From positions 1 through 9,927 of the forward strand of contig JAKAXP010000073.1 of NCBI GenBank assembly GCA_021816545.1: a stretch of DNA of 9,927 nucleotides. Direction: 5' to 3'. This document shows, piece by piece, positions 1-7,223 of the stretch. Source of the stretch: Bacteroidota bacterium. GTDB lineage: Bacteria; Bacteroidota; Bacteroidia; Bacteroidales; VadinHA17. Both the position numbers and the translations under genes were made by a program. The notes below the pieces were generated by a model. It saw only the letters and a list, made by a program, of their open reading frames with translations. It was not told the DNA's origin and ran no database searches. How positions within the stretch are numbered: the stretch's first letter is position 1; each line of letters starts with the position of its first letter.

Positions 1-355
1 TATTGTTTTTCCGGGTATTGTCAGCGTGATAACCCGCAAAGGAACATTCAGTGAAAGCCCCCTTCCGTCAGGAGCTCTAAGGTTCCCCTTCAGGATGCAT
101 GATCAGGCCACCCCTTTCATAATTCCCGGTCACGGTGACAATGATGATCCGGCCTCCTCACGGATCCCTGATTTCAGGAACACCGCCTTCTGGAAGGGCG
201 ACCTCCGCAGTGACAGTACGGGAAGATACCGGTGTGAGTTCCGGAGTCCTGATGATGCAGGGGATTATCAAATTACAGTCAACCTGACGGACGCGAACGG
301 AAGACCAGTGTCAATCAGGCAGAAGATATCATTCACCGGACTGCAGAACCGTTAA
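1..355 (+). CDS. C-terminal fragment of a TonB-plug / macroglobulin-like surface protein (5' end outside window)
   Basis: An open frame runs in from the left edge (first full codon at base 2) and gives 117 residues ending at TAA 353-355. The GTG at 26 is in frame but is very unlikely to be the true start, because coding continues upstream to the edge. The opening PGIVSVITRKG resembles the end of a TonB-receptor plug domain, which usually closes with G-V-I-x-I-x-T-K/R-x-G. It is followed by PDFRNTAFWKGDLRSDSTG and a DAGDYQITV strand, which fits the start of an alpha-2-macroglobulin-like beta-sandwich (aromatic-W, then D-x-x-G, then the GxY strand). Bacteroidota have large envelope proteins combining MG2, plug and A2M-like segments, and this could be the end of one. 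The family call is by motif resemblance only; another Ig-like exported protein is possible. The link to glycogen genes is probably just adjacency. Confidence 0.6.
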   Translation, partial: IVFPGIVSVITRKGTFSESPLPSGALRFPFRMHDQATPFIIPGHGDNDDPASSRIPDFRNTAFWKGDLRSDSTGRYRCEFRSPDDAGDYQITVNLTDANGRPVSIRQKISFTGLQNR

Positions 356-462
356 AGCGAAGGGGTATCTTTCCGGCAGGTCAGTCAGCCGGATATTAAT
401 AACAGGCAGAAATGATTCCTGTTTGACAATACCTTTTTGTATCTTGGTGTAAGAATATCGAA
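356..462 (+). promoter_or_regulatory. Intergenic region with possible terminator hairpins and glgB promoter
   Basis: This 107-nt gap holds two small inverted repeats. TCCGGC (372-377) pairs with GCCGGA (388-393) across a 10-nt loop. AACAGG (401-406) pairs with CCTGTT (418-423) across an 11-nt loop and is followed by T-rich sequence, so it could be a weak terminator for the upstream gene. A TTTG at 422-425 and TATCTTGG at 440-447 loosely resemble the Bacteroidota -33 (TTTG) and -7 (TAnnTTTG) elements, but the 14-nt spacing is shorter than usual. A TTGACA also lies at 423-428. No good Shine-Dalgarno precedes the GTG at 463. The whole reading is tentative. Confidence 0.25.
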
Positions 463-2481
463 GTGAAAAAAAGGTACTACAATATTGATCCGTGGCTTGA
501 TCCCTTCCGGGAAGTCATAGAGGCGAGGCTCACCTACATCGGTGAACGTGAGAGCCTGTTTACCGGGGGGCGGCCGCTCACTGACTATGCAAACGGCCAC
601 CACTGGTACGGACTTCACCGATCACAAGAGGGATGGGTATTCAGGGAACATGCCCCGAATGCCACCTCAATAACACTCACAGGCACATTCAGCGACTGGA
701 AGGAAGATGAACGCTATGCACTGCACAGGCATGAAAACGGCGACTGGATCGGGGAGTTCAGCGAGGATATGCTGTCACACGGCGACCTTTACAAACTGTT
801 TGTGAGGTGGAAGGGCGGACACGGCGAACGGATTCCGGCCTATGTAACCAGGGCGGTCCAGGATGACGTGACCAAGATATTCACTGCCCAGGTATGGCAA
901 CCTGCCGACGGATATGTGATGAAGCACCCGGCACCTCCCCCGCCCTCTTCATTGCTGGTTTATGAGGCACATGTGGGTATGGCTACGGAAGAAGAAAGAA
1001 CGGGTACATACCGTGAGTTTACTTCAAACGTACTGCCCCGCATCAGGAACCTGGGGTACAACACAATACAGCTTATGGCAATCCAGGAGCACCCATATTA
1101 CGGCTCCTTCGGTTATCATGTTTCCAGCCTCTTCGCCCCCTCGTCCCGTTTCGGCACTCCCGATGATCTTAAGGAGCTTATCGATACAGCTCATGGTATG
1201 GGCCTCAGGGTCATAATGGACCTCGTGCATTCGCATGCCGTTGCAAATATCCTGGAGGGGCTAGGTCTCCTTGACGGTGATCCCGGGCTGTATTTTCACA
1301 CCGGTGCCAGAAGGAAGCACGTTGCATGGGACTCGCTCTGCTTTGACTACGGCAAGCCGGAGGTCAACCATTTCCTGCTGTCAAACTGCAAATACTGGCT
1401 CGAAGAATTCCGGTTTGACGGATTCCGGTTTGACGGCATCACCAGCATGCTTTACTATGACCACGGACTGGGCTCAAACTTCGTCTCGTACAAACAGTAT
1501 TTTGACGGTAACCAGGACACCGATGCAGTTGCATACCTGACCCTTGCCAACAAGCTCATTCATGAATTCAACCCCGACGCCACTACCGTGGCAGAGGAGA
1601 TGAGCGGAATGCCGGGGCTGGCGGCATCGGTTTCCTCGGGAGGAATGGGTTTTGATTACAGGCTTGCCATGGGCGTGCCTGACATATGGATCAAGATGGT
1701 GAAGGAGATCCCTGATGAAGACTGGGATCTCGGATACCTGCTTCATGAACTCACCCAGCACCGCGCTGAGGAGCGTGTTGTGTCATACTGTGAATCTCAT
1801 GACCAGGCGCTGGTGGGTGATAAGACACTGATATTCAGGCTGGCTGATAAGGAGATGTACACCTCTATGAGCCTCCTGACGCCGAGCCTGATAATTGACA
1901 GGGCTGTGGCGCTCCATAAAATGATAAGGCTCTTCACCTTCATGGCTGCAGGAGGCGGATACCTCACCTTCATGGGCAATGAATTCGGCCACCCCGAATG
2001 GATCGATTTCCCCAGGGAGGGTAACGGCTGGAGCTATAAGTACGCACGCAGGCAATGGAGTCTGGCTGAAGACGAACTGCTGAAGTACCGCTTCCTGAAT
2101 GAGTTCGACAGGGCAATGGTGGAGACCGGCAACAGGCACGGCCTGCCTCAGCTTCAGCTGACAGAGACACTGTCAGTCAACAACGCTGACAAGATTATCG
2201 CATTCAAGCGTGGTGACCTTGTCACTGTAATGAACTTTAATCCGTCAATCTCCTTTACCGGCTACGGTATTCCTATAAAGGGAAAATTCAGGATCATCCT
2301 TGACACTGATGATCCGCTGTTCGGCGGACAGGGCCGGATAGACACCGCCCAGACATACTTCTCACAGCCTGACCAGGGGCACTACGGGGTCACTGCTCCG
2401 CATCACCTGAAACTGTACCTCCCTGCAAGAACAGCCATTGTGCTCCTGCAGGAGAGGATCAGGACAATCATGGACCTGTAG
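463..2481 (+). CDS. glgB: 1,4-alpha-glucan branching enzyme (GH13, eukaryote-like GBE1 type)
   Basis: This cytoplasmic enzyme cuts alpha-1,4 glucan chains and rejoins them through alpha-1,6 bonds, making glycogen branches. The protein has 672 residues. An N-terminal helix (DPWLDPF, residues 10-15) precedes a CBM48-like beta-sandwich (about 45-145, with GWVFREHAPNA). The GH13 barrel shows all conserved regions: DLVHSHA (253-259), GFRFDG with probable nucleophile Asp324, VAEEMSG with probable acid/base Glu378, and CESHDQ with Asp447. A C-terminal beta domain spans about 575-660. NEFGHPEWIDFPR and the overall pattern match GBE1-like enzymes of Bacteroidota and eukaryotes rather than the E. coli type. 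The start is GTG at 463: an in-frame stop lies at 424-426 with no ATG in between, and the N-terminus from here fits the family. It converges on the synthase-phosphorylase gene, so it forms a separate transcription unit serving the same pathway. Confidence 0.96.
   Translation: MKKRYYNIDPWLDPFREVIEARLTYIGERESLFTGGRPLTDYANGHHWYGLHRSQEGWVFREHAPNATSITLTGTFSDWKEDERYALHRHENGDWIGEFSEDMLSHGDLYKLFVRWKGGHGERIPAYVTRAVQDDVTKIFTAQVWQPADGYVMKHPAPPPPSSLLVYEAHVGMATEEERTGTYREFTSNVLPRIRNLGYNTIQLMAIQEHPYYGSFGYHVSSLFAPSSRFGTPDDLKELIDTAHGMGLRVIMDLVHSHAVANILEGLGLLDGDPGLYFHTGARRKHVAWDSLCFDYGKPEVNHFLLSNCKYWLEEFRFDGFRFDGITSMLYYDHGLGSNFVSYKQYFDGNQDTDAVAYLTLANKLIHEFNPDATTVAEEMSGMPGLAASVSSGGMGFDYRLAMGVPDIWIKMVKEIPDEDWDLGYLLHELTQHRAEERVVSYCESHDQALVGDKTLIFRLADKEMYTSMSLLTPSLIIDRAVALHKMIRLFTFMAAGGGYLTFMGNEFGHPEWIDFPREGNGWSYKYARRQWSLAEDELLKYRFLNEFDRAMVETGNRHGLPQLQLTETLSVNNADKIIAFKRGDLVTVMNFNPSISFTGYGIPIKGKFRIILDTDDPLFGGQGRIDTAQTYFSQPDQGHYGVTAPHHLKLYLPARTAIVLLQERIRTIMDL
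1407..1436 (+). repeat. Perfect 15-bp tandem duplication in the glgB catalytic region
   Basis: ATTCCGGTTTGACGG occurs twice head to tail (1407-1421 and 1422-1436). It encodes FRFDG twice in succession (residues 316-325), the second copy holding the probable catalytic nucleophile Asp324. Related branching enzymes commonly have HFDGFRFDG here, so the protein doubling is largely normal for the family; the exact nucleotide identity of the two copies is the notable part. Confidence 0.85.
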
Positions 2482-2547
2482 GCAAATCTGGCAGAACCAC
2501 TGCCTGCACCCCGGGCTGCGGAGCTGCAAGCGGCTGGTACGGTAAAA
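2482..2547. terminator. Convergent intergenic gap, weak hairpin
   Basis: Only 66 nt separate the convergent stop codons of glgB and the synthase-phosphorylase gene. GGCAG (2490-2494) pairs with CTGCC (2500-2504) across a 5-nt loop, just after the glgB stop. There is no T-tract on either strand, so a standard intrinsic terminator is not evident. The rest is G+C-rich with a short direct GCTGC repeat. Confidence 0.2.
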
Positions 2548-5500
2548 TCAGTCAACCCACCTCAGCAGGCAGAAGTCCTGCCTGTGCGGCAGCTCACTGT
2601 GCTTGGCATAGATACGTATACCGTAGAAGAAGGTGCCTGCCATCTCCGGCTGGAAGTCCACACTGTAGATAACCCTTCCCTTCTTGCGGTTCAGGGGCTT
2701 GAACTCCTTGGCTGTAAAGAAGACGTGCTCGCCGTTCTTTGCCTGCCGGTTGACCACCAGTTCAACCCCTACGTTTTCCGTAGGAATGCTCTTTATATCG
2801 AGGATGATCTCCGTGGTATATGTATGACCGGAGCGGTAGACATTCTTTTCAGAACCCTTGACATCAAACCTTACGATCTCGATGTCATCCCAGACTCTTG
2901 ATATGTTGCTCTTCCATGCTGCCAGCTCCCGTGCAAGTGCATAGTTGTCAGCGGTGACGCGCCTGCTTCTCTCCCACAGCTTTTTGTAGAACCGGTTCAT
3001 GTAGTCATTCATCATACGCCGGGTTGTGAACTCCGGGGCTACCTTGACCATTGTGTTCTTGATGTAGCTGGTCCACTCGCGCGGTATGCCGTCCTCATCC
3101 TTTGAGTAGTATGCCGGAATGATCTCATACTCGAGCATGTTGTATATAGTCTCGGCATCAACGTCATCCTGCAGATCCTGGTTGGTATAGGTTCTTTTCT
3201 TCGGCAGCGCCCAGCCGGCGAAGGCATGGTATCCTTCAACCCACCATCCGTCGAGTACACTGAAGTGAATGGTTCCGTTCATGACAGCCTTTTCGCCGCT
3301 GGTGCCTGACGCCTCAAGAGGCCTGGTGGGAGTGTTCAGCCAGATATCGACGCCGCGTACAAGGTATCTTGCCATCTCCATGTCATAGTTTTCAAGAAAG
3401 AGCACCTTCCCGGCAAACTGCGGCATCTGCGAGATCTCATTGATCCGGCGGATGAGGTCCTGGCCTCCCCCGTCATTCGGATGGGCTTTGCCGGCATATA
3501 TGAACTGCACCGGCCTTTCCGGGTTGTTGACAATCTTCGAAAGACGGTCAAGATCGCGGAACAGGAGGCTGGCCCTCTTGTATGTTGCAAACCGGCGGGC
3601 AAAACCTATTGTCAGCGCCTTCTCATTGAGGTGAGAACTGATATTCATGAGTGTACGGGGGCTCACATGCCTCTCCAGCATGTCTGACTGAAGCCGCTTG
3701 CGGATGTTGTCAAACAACCTCTTCTTCAGCTTCATCTTGGTTTCATATACCTTCTCGTCTTCAAGCTGGTATATCTTAGCCCACTGCTCACGGTCATTAA
3801 GGTCGAAATGCCTCTTCCCGGTGAGCTTCTCATATATCTGTTCCCACTCAGGAGCCACCCATGTTGAATAATGCACCCCGTTGGTTACATGTCCGATGTA
3901 AAGCTCATCACGAAGGTATCCCGGCCACAGTTTTGAGAACAGGCCGCGAGATACATGGCCGTGGAGCTGGCTCACACCGTTCATCTCCTGCGAGAGACGG
4001 GTTGCCAGGTAGCTCATGTTGAACTTGCGGTCATGGTCATCCTGGCAGCGGCCGAGAGCCATCAGCTGGTCCCATGTGATGTTGAGCCTGGTATGGTAGT
4101 GCGAGATGTACTTCCTGAGCAGGTCCTCCTCAAAGGAGTCATGGCCTGCCGGTACAGGCGTGTGGGTTGTAAAGAGGGTTGAAGCCCTTACTATCTCGAT
4201 CGATTCCTCAAAGGTCAGATGCTCATCTTCTATCAGGTGGCGCATCCTCTCGAAACCGATGAAAGCAGAATGTCCCTCATTGCTGTGATACACATCCGGC
4301 CTGATGCCAAGGGCCAGCAGGGCACGCATCCCCCCTATTCCGAGGATCAGTTCCTGTTTCAGGCGGTTTTCTGAATCACCGCCGTATAGATAATGTGTAA
4401 TAGCCCTGTCCTCATGTGTATTTTCCTCAAAATCGGTGTCAAGGAGATAGAGCTTCACCTTTCCCACCGGGGTGAGCCAGATGCGGGCTTTCACGGTTCG
4501 TCCGGGCCAGGTAAGCTGGATAGTCATCTGGTTGCCGTTGCTGTCCTTGACAGGTTCAACAGGAATCTGCGAGAAATCCTCTGCCTCATAGATTGCCTGC
4601 TGCTCTCCCCTCGGTCCTAGCTTCTGCCTGAAGTAACCGTACCTGTAGAGAAGACCGATTCCTGTAATGTTCACGTTTGAATCGCTGGCTTCCTTAAGGT
4701 AGTCTCCGGCAAGCACACCCAGACCGCCGGAATAAATCTTAAGGCTGGGGTGGATGCCAAACTCCATGCTGAAGTATGCCACAGACGGCAGTTCTGTGTT
4801 TTCAGGCCTGGTAAGATATTCTGTAAATTCCCTGTATATCTTGTCAGAGTCTTCAAGGAAAACCTCGTCATCAGAAAGGACAACAAGCCGCTTGTAGTCA
4901 ATTGCCTCTAGCAGCCTCTTCGGGTTGTGTCCCACCTCTTCCCAGAGGGTCGGATCCATGCGGCGGAAGAGAAATTCAGCTTCACTGTTCCATGACCACC
5001 ACAGGTTTGAGGAGAGCTCCTTCAGGTATGCTATCCTTTCAGGTAGCTCAGACTGCACATAGATGTCTTTCCATACAGGTGCCTGGAAGGGTTTTCTCAT
5101 CTGCACCTCGGTGGCCTCCAGGATACGGGTGTATTCCCTCGGCTGGTCCCTTCTCTCCTCGCTCTTTTCCAGTGCGAACCTGTAGGCTTCGCTGTAATAG
5201 CTGAAGAGGGTGTTCCAGTTGGCTATGCGTGAAACTTCCCATGCCTTCTGGCTTGCGGCGGCAGCCTCCTCAGGGGTCATATGCATGAATTTCCTGATGA
5301 ACTGCTCCATTCCGGCAACAACCTCCTTTTCATTGAGGTCAGTGCGGTTGAGGACCAGACATCCGTCGCCGGGGTTTTCAAAATAGGAATCAACCCACAT
5401 GCCGAAGCCTGCAAGGTTGGTGGTCACAGTCGGGACATGGAACATCAGGCTCTCCAGCGGGGTGTAACCCCAGGGCTCATAATATGACGGATAGAGTGTA

Positions 5501-6777
5501 AGGTCAAAACCAATGAGCAGGTCATAGTATTCCATGTTGAAGATGCCGTCATTGCCGTTCAGGTATGACGGGACGAATATCACCTTTACCTTGTCTCCGG
5601 CGGCGTTCTGAATCCCCTCGCGGTTAAGCTGGTTCATCACCGGGTCATCATTCACATAATGAAGTCCGTGAGTCAGGTACCTGTCTCCTTCGGTGATTCC
5701 CGTGCCACTTGTCAGGGCAGCTGCGAGGTCCTGCCTGGGGCCCTTGTGGTATGCAGGCACCAGTATGAATGCCACGCACTGGCGGTTTGAATCACTCTTC
5801 CTGTTCACCTCACCCAGGGAGGAGAGGAAGAGGTCTATGCCCTTATTCCGGTATTCATACCTGCCGCTTGTAGAAACAAGCAAGGTGTCTTCCGGCAGAT
5901 CATAACCAAGCAGCGCCCGGGCCACTGCCAGCAGCTTTTCGCGGGCTGTCCGGCGTGCTTCTTCGAAATGTTCCGGAGCGGGAACAAAAGTATCCTCAAA
6001 ACCGTTAGGGGTGATAACGTCACATTTCTTGCCGAGGAATGCCTCGCATTCCCGTCCGGTAATCTCGCTTACGGAAGTGAATACATCAGCCACCTGGGCA
6101 CTGATTTTCTCGAGCGACTGCTTTGAGGTCACATTGAACTCATGAGCTGTCTGAACAGGGTTGAATTCCTTGAGGCGGCTGTAGAGCTGCCTGTTGTTGC
6201 CCGCTATGCTACGTCCGAGAACAGTTGCATGCGTGGTGAATGCTGTCGTGATCCACGGGGCATGCTTCTCAAGGTAGAGGACCCCCATCCCTGTCATCCA
6301 TTCATGGAACTGGGCTATCACCCGCGGGTACTCACGGTAGTAGTTTGTAAAGCTCTCGATGACTTTTCCTGCAGCGTATCCGAAGAGGGCCGGTTCAATG
6401 TAATCCCACTGCCCGGAGATGCTGTCAAGTTTGTAGGTCTCCCAGAAACGGGCGAAAACATCATTCTGCTGTCCGAAATAGGGGGTGAAATCAACGAGCA
6501 TCACACGCGGATTTCCTCTGATATTCCAGCGTCCGGTCTTGACTATCAGTCCTTCCTGGGCTGCAACAGCCTTCCACGACTGGAACATTGTGTCATCAGG
6601 TGTGAATTCGGGATTGGATTTGTCATCCCTCCACACATCCGGACCGATCAGTATATAGTTGTCTCCAAATTCATAGGTTACGTTAAGCGCCTTGGTTGAA
6701 ATGACTGTATAAATTCCTCCCACCTTATTGCATACTTCCCAACTTGTCTCAAATAAAAAATCAGCTTTCATTTCCAT
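2548..6777 (-). CDS. Glycogen synthase (GT3) - alpha-glucan phosphorylase (GT35) fusion
   Basis: One 1409-residue protein carries two opposing glycogen activities. Residues 6-540 (about 5150-6762) are a eukaryotic-type GT3 glycogen synthase: EVCNKVGGIYTV (14-25) at the donor site, TTHATVLGR (181-189), and YEPWGYTPLE, whose Glu434 and Glu442 form the EX7E pair. A charged linker (about 537-570) leads to a short-type phosphorylase: a DUF3417-like segment (NLWWSWN, 591-597), VAYFSMEFGIHPSLKIYSGGLG (667-686), HSNEGHSAF (831-839), FTTHTPVPAGHD (869-880), and SGTSGEKAVMNG with probable PLP-binding Lys1163. A small beta-sandwich (about 1300-1409) closes the protein. The chosen ATG at 6777 is one of two close candidates (the other at 6771); a TTG at 6792 is less likely. 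The synthase half should extend chains from a nucleotide-glucose, probably UDP-glucose as for GT3 enzymes. The phosphorylase half should release glucose-1-phosphate. There is no signal peptide, so it acts in the cytoplasm. It is the last gene of the minus-strand set. Confidence 0.95.
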   Translation of the reverse strand: MEMKADFLFETSWEVCNKVGGIYTVISTKALNVTYEFGDNYILIGPDVWRDDKSNPEFTPDDTMFQSWKAVAAQEGLIVKTGRWNIRGNPRVMLVDFTPYFGQQNDVFARFWETYKLDSISGQWDYIEPALFGYAAGKVIESFTNYYREYPRVIAQFHEWMTGMGVLYLEKHAPWITTAFTTHATVLGRSIAGNNRQLYSRLKEFNPVQTAHEFNVTSKQSLEKISAQVADVFTSVSEITGRECEAFLGKKCDVITPNGFEDTFVPAPEHFEEARRTAREKLLAVARALLGYDLPEDTLLVSTSGRYEYRNKGIDLFLSSLGEVNRKSDSNRQCVAFILVPAYHKGPRQDLAAALTSGTGITEGDRYLTHGLHYVNDDPVMNQLNREGIQNAAGDKVKVIFVPSYLNGNDGIFNMEYYDLLIGFDLTLYPSYYEPWGYTPLESLMFHVPTVTTNLAGFGMWVDSYFENPGDGCLVLNRTDLNEKEVVAGMEQFIRKFMHMTPEEAAAASQKAWEVSRIANWNTLFSYYSEAYRFALEKSEERRDQPREYTRILEATEVQMRKPFQAPVWKDIYVQSELPERIAYLKELSSNLWWSWNSEAEFLFRRMDPTLWEEVGHNPKRLLEAIDYKRLVVLSDDEVFLEDSDKIYREFTEYLTRPENTELPSVAYFSMEFGIHPSLKIYSGGLGVLAGDYLKEASDSNVNITGIGLLYRYGYFRQKLGPRGEQQAIYEAEDFSQIPVEPVKDSNGNQMTIQLTWPGRTVKARIWLTPVGKVKLYLLDTDFEENTHEDRAITHYLYGGDSENRLKQELILGIGGMRALLALGIRPDVYHSNEGHSAFIGFERMRHLIEDEHLTFEESIEIVRASTLFTTHTPVPAGHDSFEEDLLRKYISHYHTRLNITWDQLMALGRCQDDHDRKFNMSYLATRLSQEMNGVSQLHGHVSRGLFSKLWPGYLRDELYIGHVTNGVHYSTWVAPEWEQIYEKLTGKRHFDLNDREQWAKIYQLEDEKVYETKMKLKKRLFDNIRKRLQSDMLERHVSPRTLMNISSHLNEKALTIGFARRFATYKRASLLFRDLDRLSKIVNNPERPVQFIYAGKAHPNDGGGQDLIRRINEISQMPQFAGKVLFLENYDMEMARYLVRGVDIWLNTPTRPLEASGTSGEKAVMNGTIHFSVLDGWWVEGYHAFAGWALPKKRTYTNQDLQDDVDAETIYNMLEYEIIPAYYSKDEDGIPREWTSYIKNTMVKVAPEFTTRRMMNDYMNRFYKKLWERSRRVTADNYALARELAAWKSNISRVWDDIEIVRFDVKGSEKNVYRSGHTYTTEIILDIKSIPTENVGVELVVNRQAKNGEHVFFTAKEFKPLNRKKGRVIYSVDFQPEMAGTFFYGIRIYAKHSELPHRQDFCLLRWVD

Positions 6778-6842
6778 ATAATTAATAATCAATTAATACG
6801 CACGTGGCGCATATAAGTTACAAATAGCATGAGATCCGGTAA
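6778..6842 (-). promoter_or_regulatory. AT-rich leader upstream of the fusion gene, with imperfect inverted repeat
   Basis: This 65-nt gap is much longer than the 1-nt and 5-nt gaps upstream in the same gene set, so it may hold an internal promoter or control site. Read on the minus strand, TTTG (6824-6821) is followed 22 nt later by TATTAATTG (6798-6790), a loose match to Bacteroidota promoter spacing. An inverted repeat, ATACGC (6796-6801) and GCGCAT (6807-6812) around a 5-nt spacer, overlaps a CACGTG hexamer (6801-6806). One arm position pairs only as G:T. No Shine-Dalgarno is visible before the start codon. The regulatory reading is inference. Confidence 0.3.
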
Positions 6843-7223
6843 TTATTTGCCACCGGTCTTTTTCCTGGTGGTTCCGGTTTTCGGAGCAGCGGCTTTTTTG
6901 TTGGCTGCTGCTGCTTTCTTTGGCTTTGCAGCTTTCTTCAGGGTTGCTGCCGTCTTCGGCTTCGCAGCTGTCTTCCTGGCTGTTGCCGTCTTTGGTTTTT
7001 CAGTTTTCTTCGATGCTGCGGCCGTCTTCACTGCTTCCGGAGCCTTTTCTGCGGGAACCGCCTTCTTCGCAGCTTCCCGACCCTTTGCAGCTGTAACAAC
7101 CGTTTTCTTCGCGGAAGCCTTCCCTTTTTCTGCCGGTGAAGCAGCTTTCCTTCCTTTAGCTGCGGCAGACTTCGTGACGGTTGCCGCTGCAGCCACGGCT
7201 TTAACCCTTGCTGCAGGTTTCTT
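6843..7223 (-). repeat. Low-complexity segment encoding the histone H1-like tail of the GH57 protein
   Basis: These bases encode residues 435-560 of the GH57 protein. By hand count, about 41 Ala, 33 Lys, 15 Thr, 8 Pro, 5 Arg and 5 Glu occur among 126 residues, with no Asp and no aromatic residue, giving a net charge near +33. KPKTA, KPKKA and AAKK motifs resemble histone H1 and bacterial H1-like tails such as those of AlgP. The segment stays in frame with the GH57 domain and ends at TAA (6843-6845). It is probably disordered. A role in binding polyanions or self-association is inference. Confidence 0.9.

Noticed and set aside
26..28. GTG at 26 as the start of a small 109-residue gene
   Set aside because: The frame is open to the window edge and the upstream residues complete a plug-like motif, so it is the tail of a larger gene.
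385..618. Minus-strand 77-codon frame across the glgB start
   Set aside because: It overlaps the glgB N-terminus and promoter region with no recognisable product.
6142..6699. Plus-strand open frame of 185 codons opposite the synthase domain
   Set aside because: Fully antisense to conserved GT3 sequence, with no family resemblance; a mirror frame of the real gene.
6778..6792. TTG start of the fusion gene at 6792
   Set aside because: Two ATG codons at 6777 and 6771 lie just downstream, directly before the conserved FLFETSWEV; a rare TTG is not needed.
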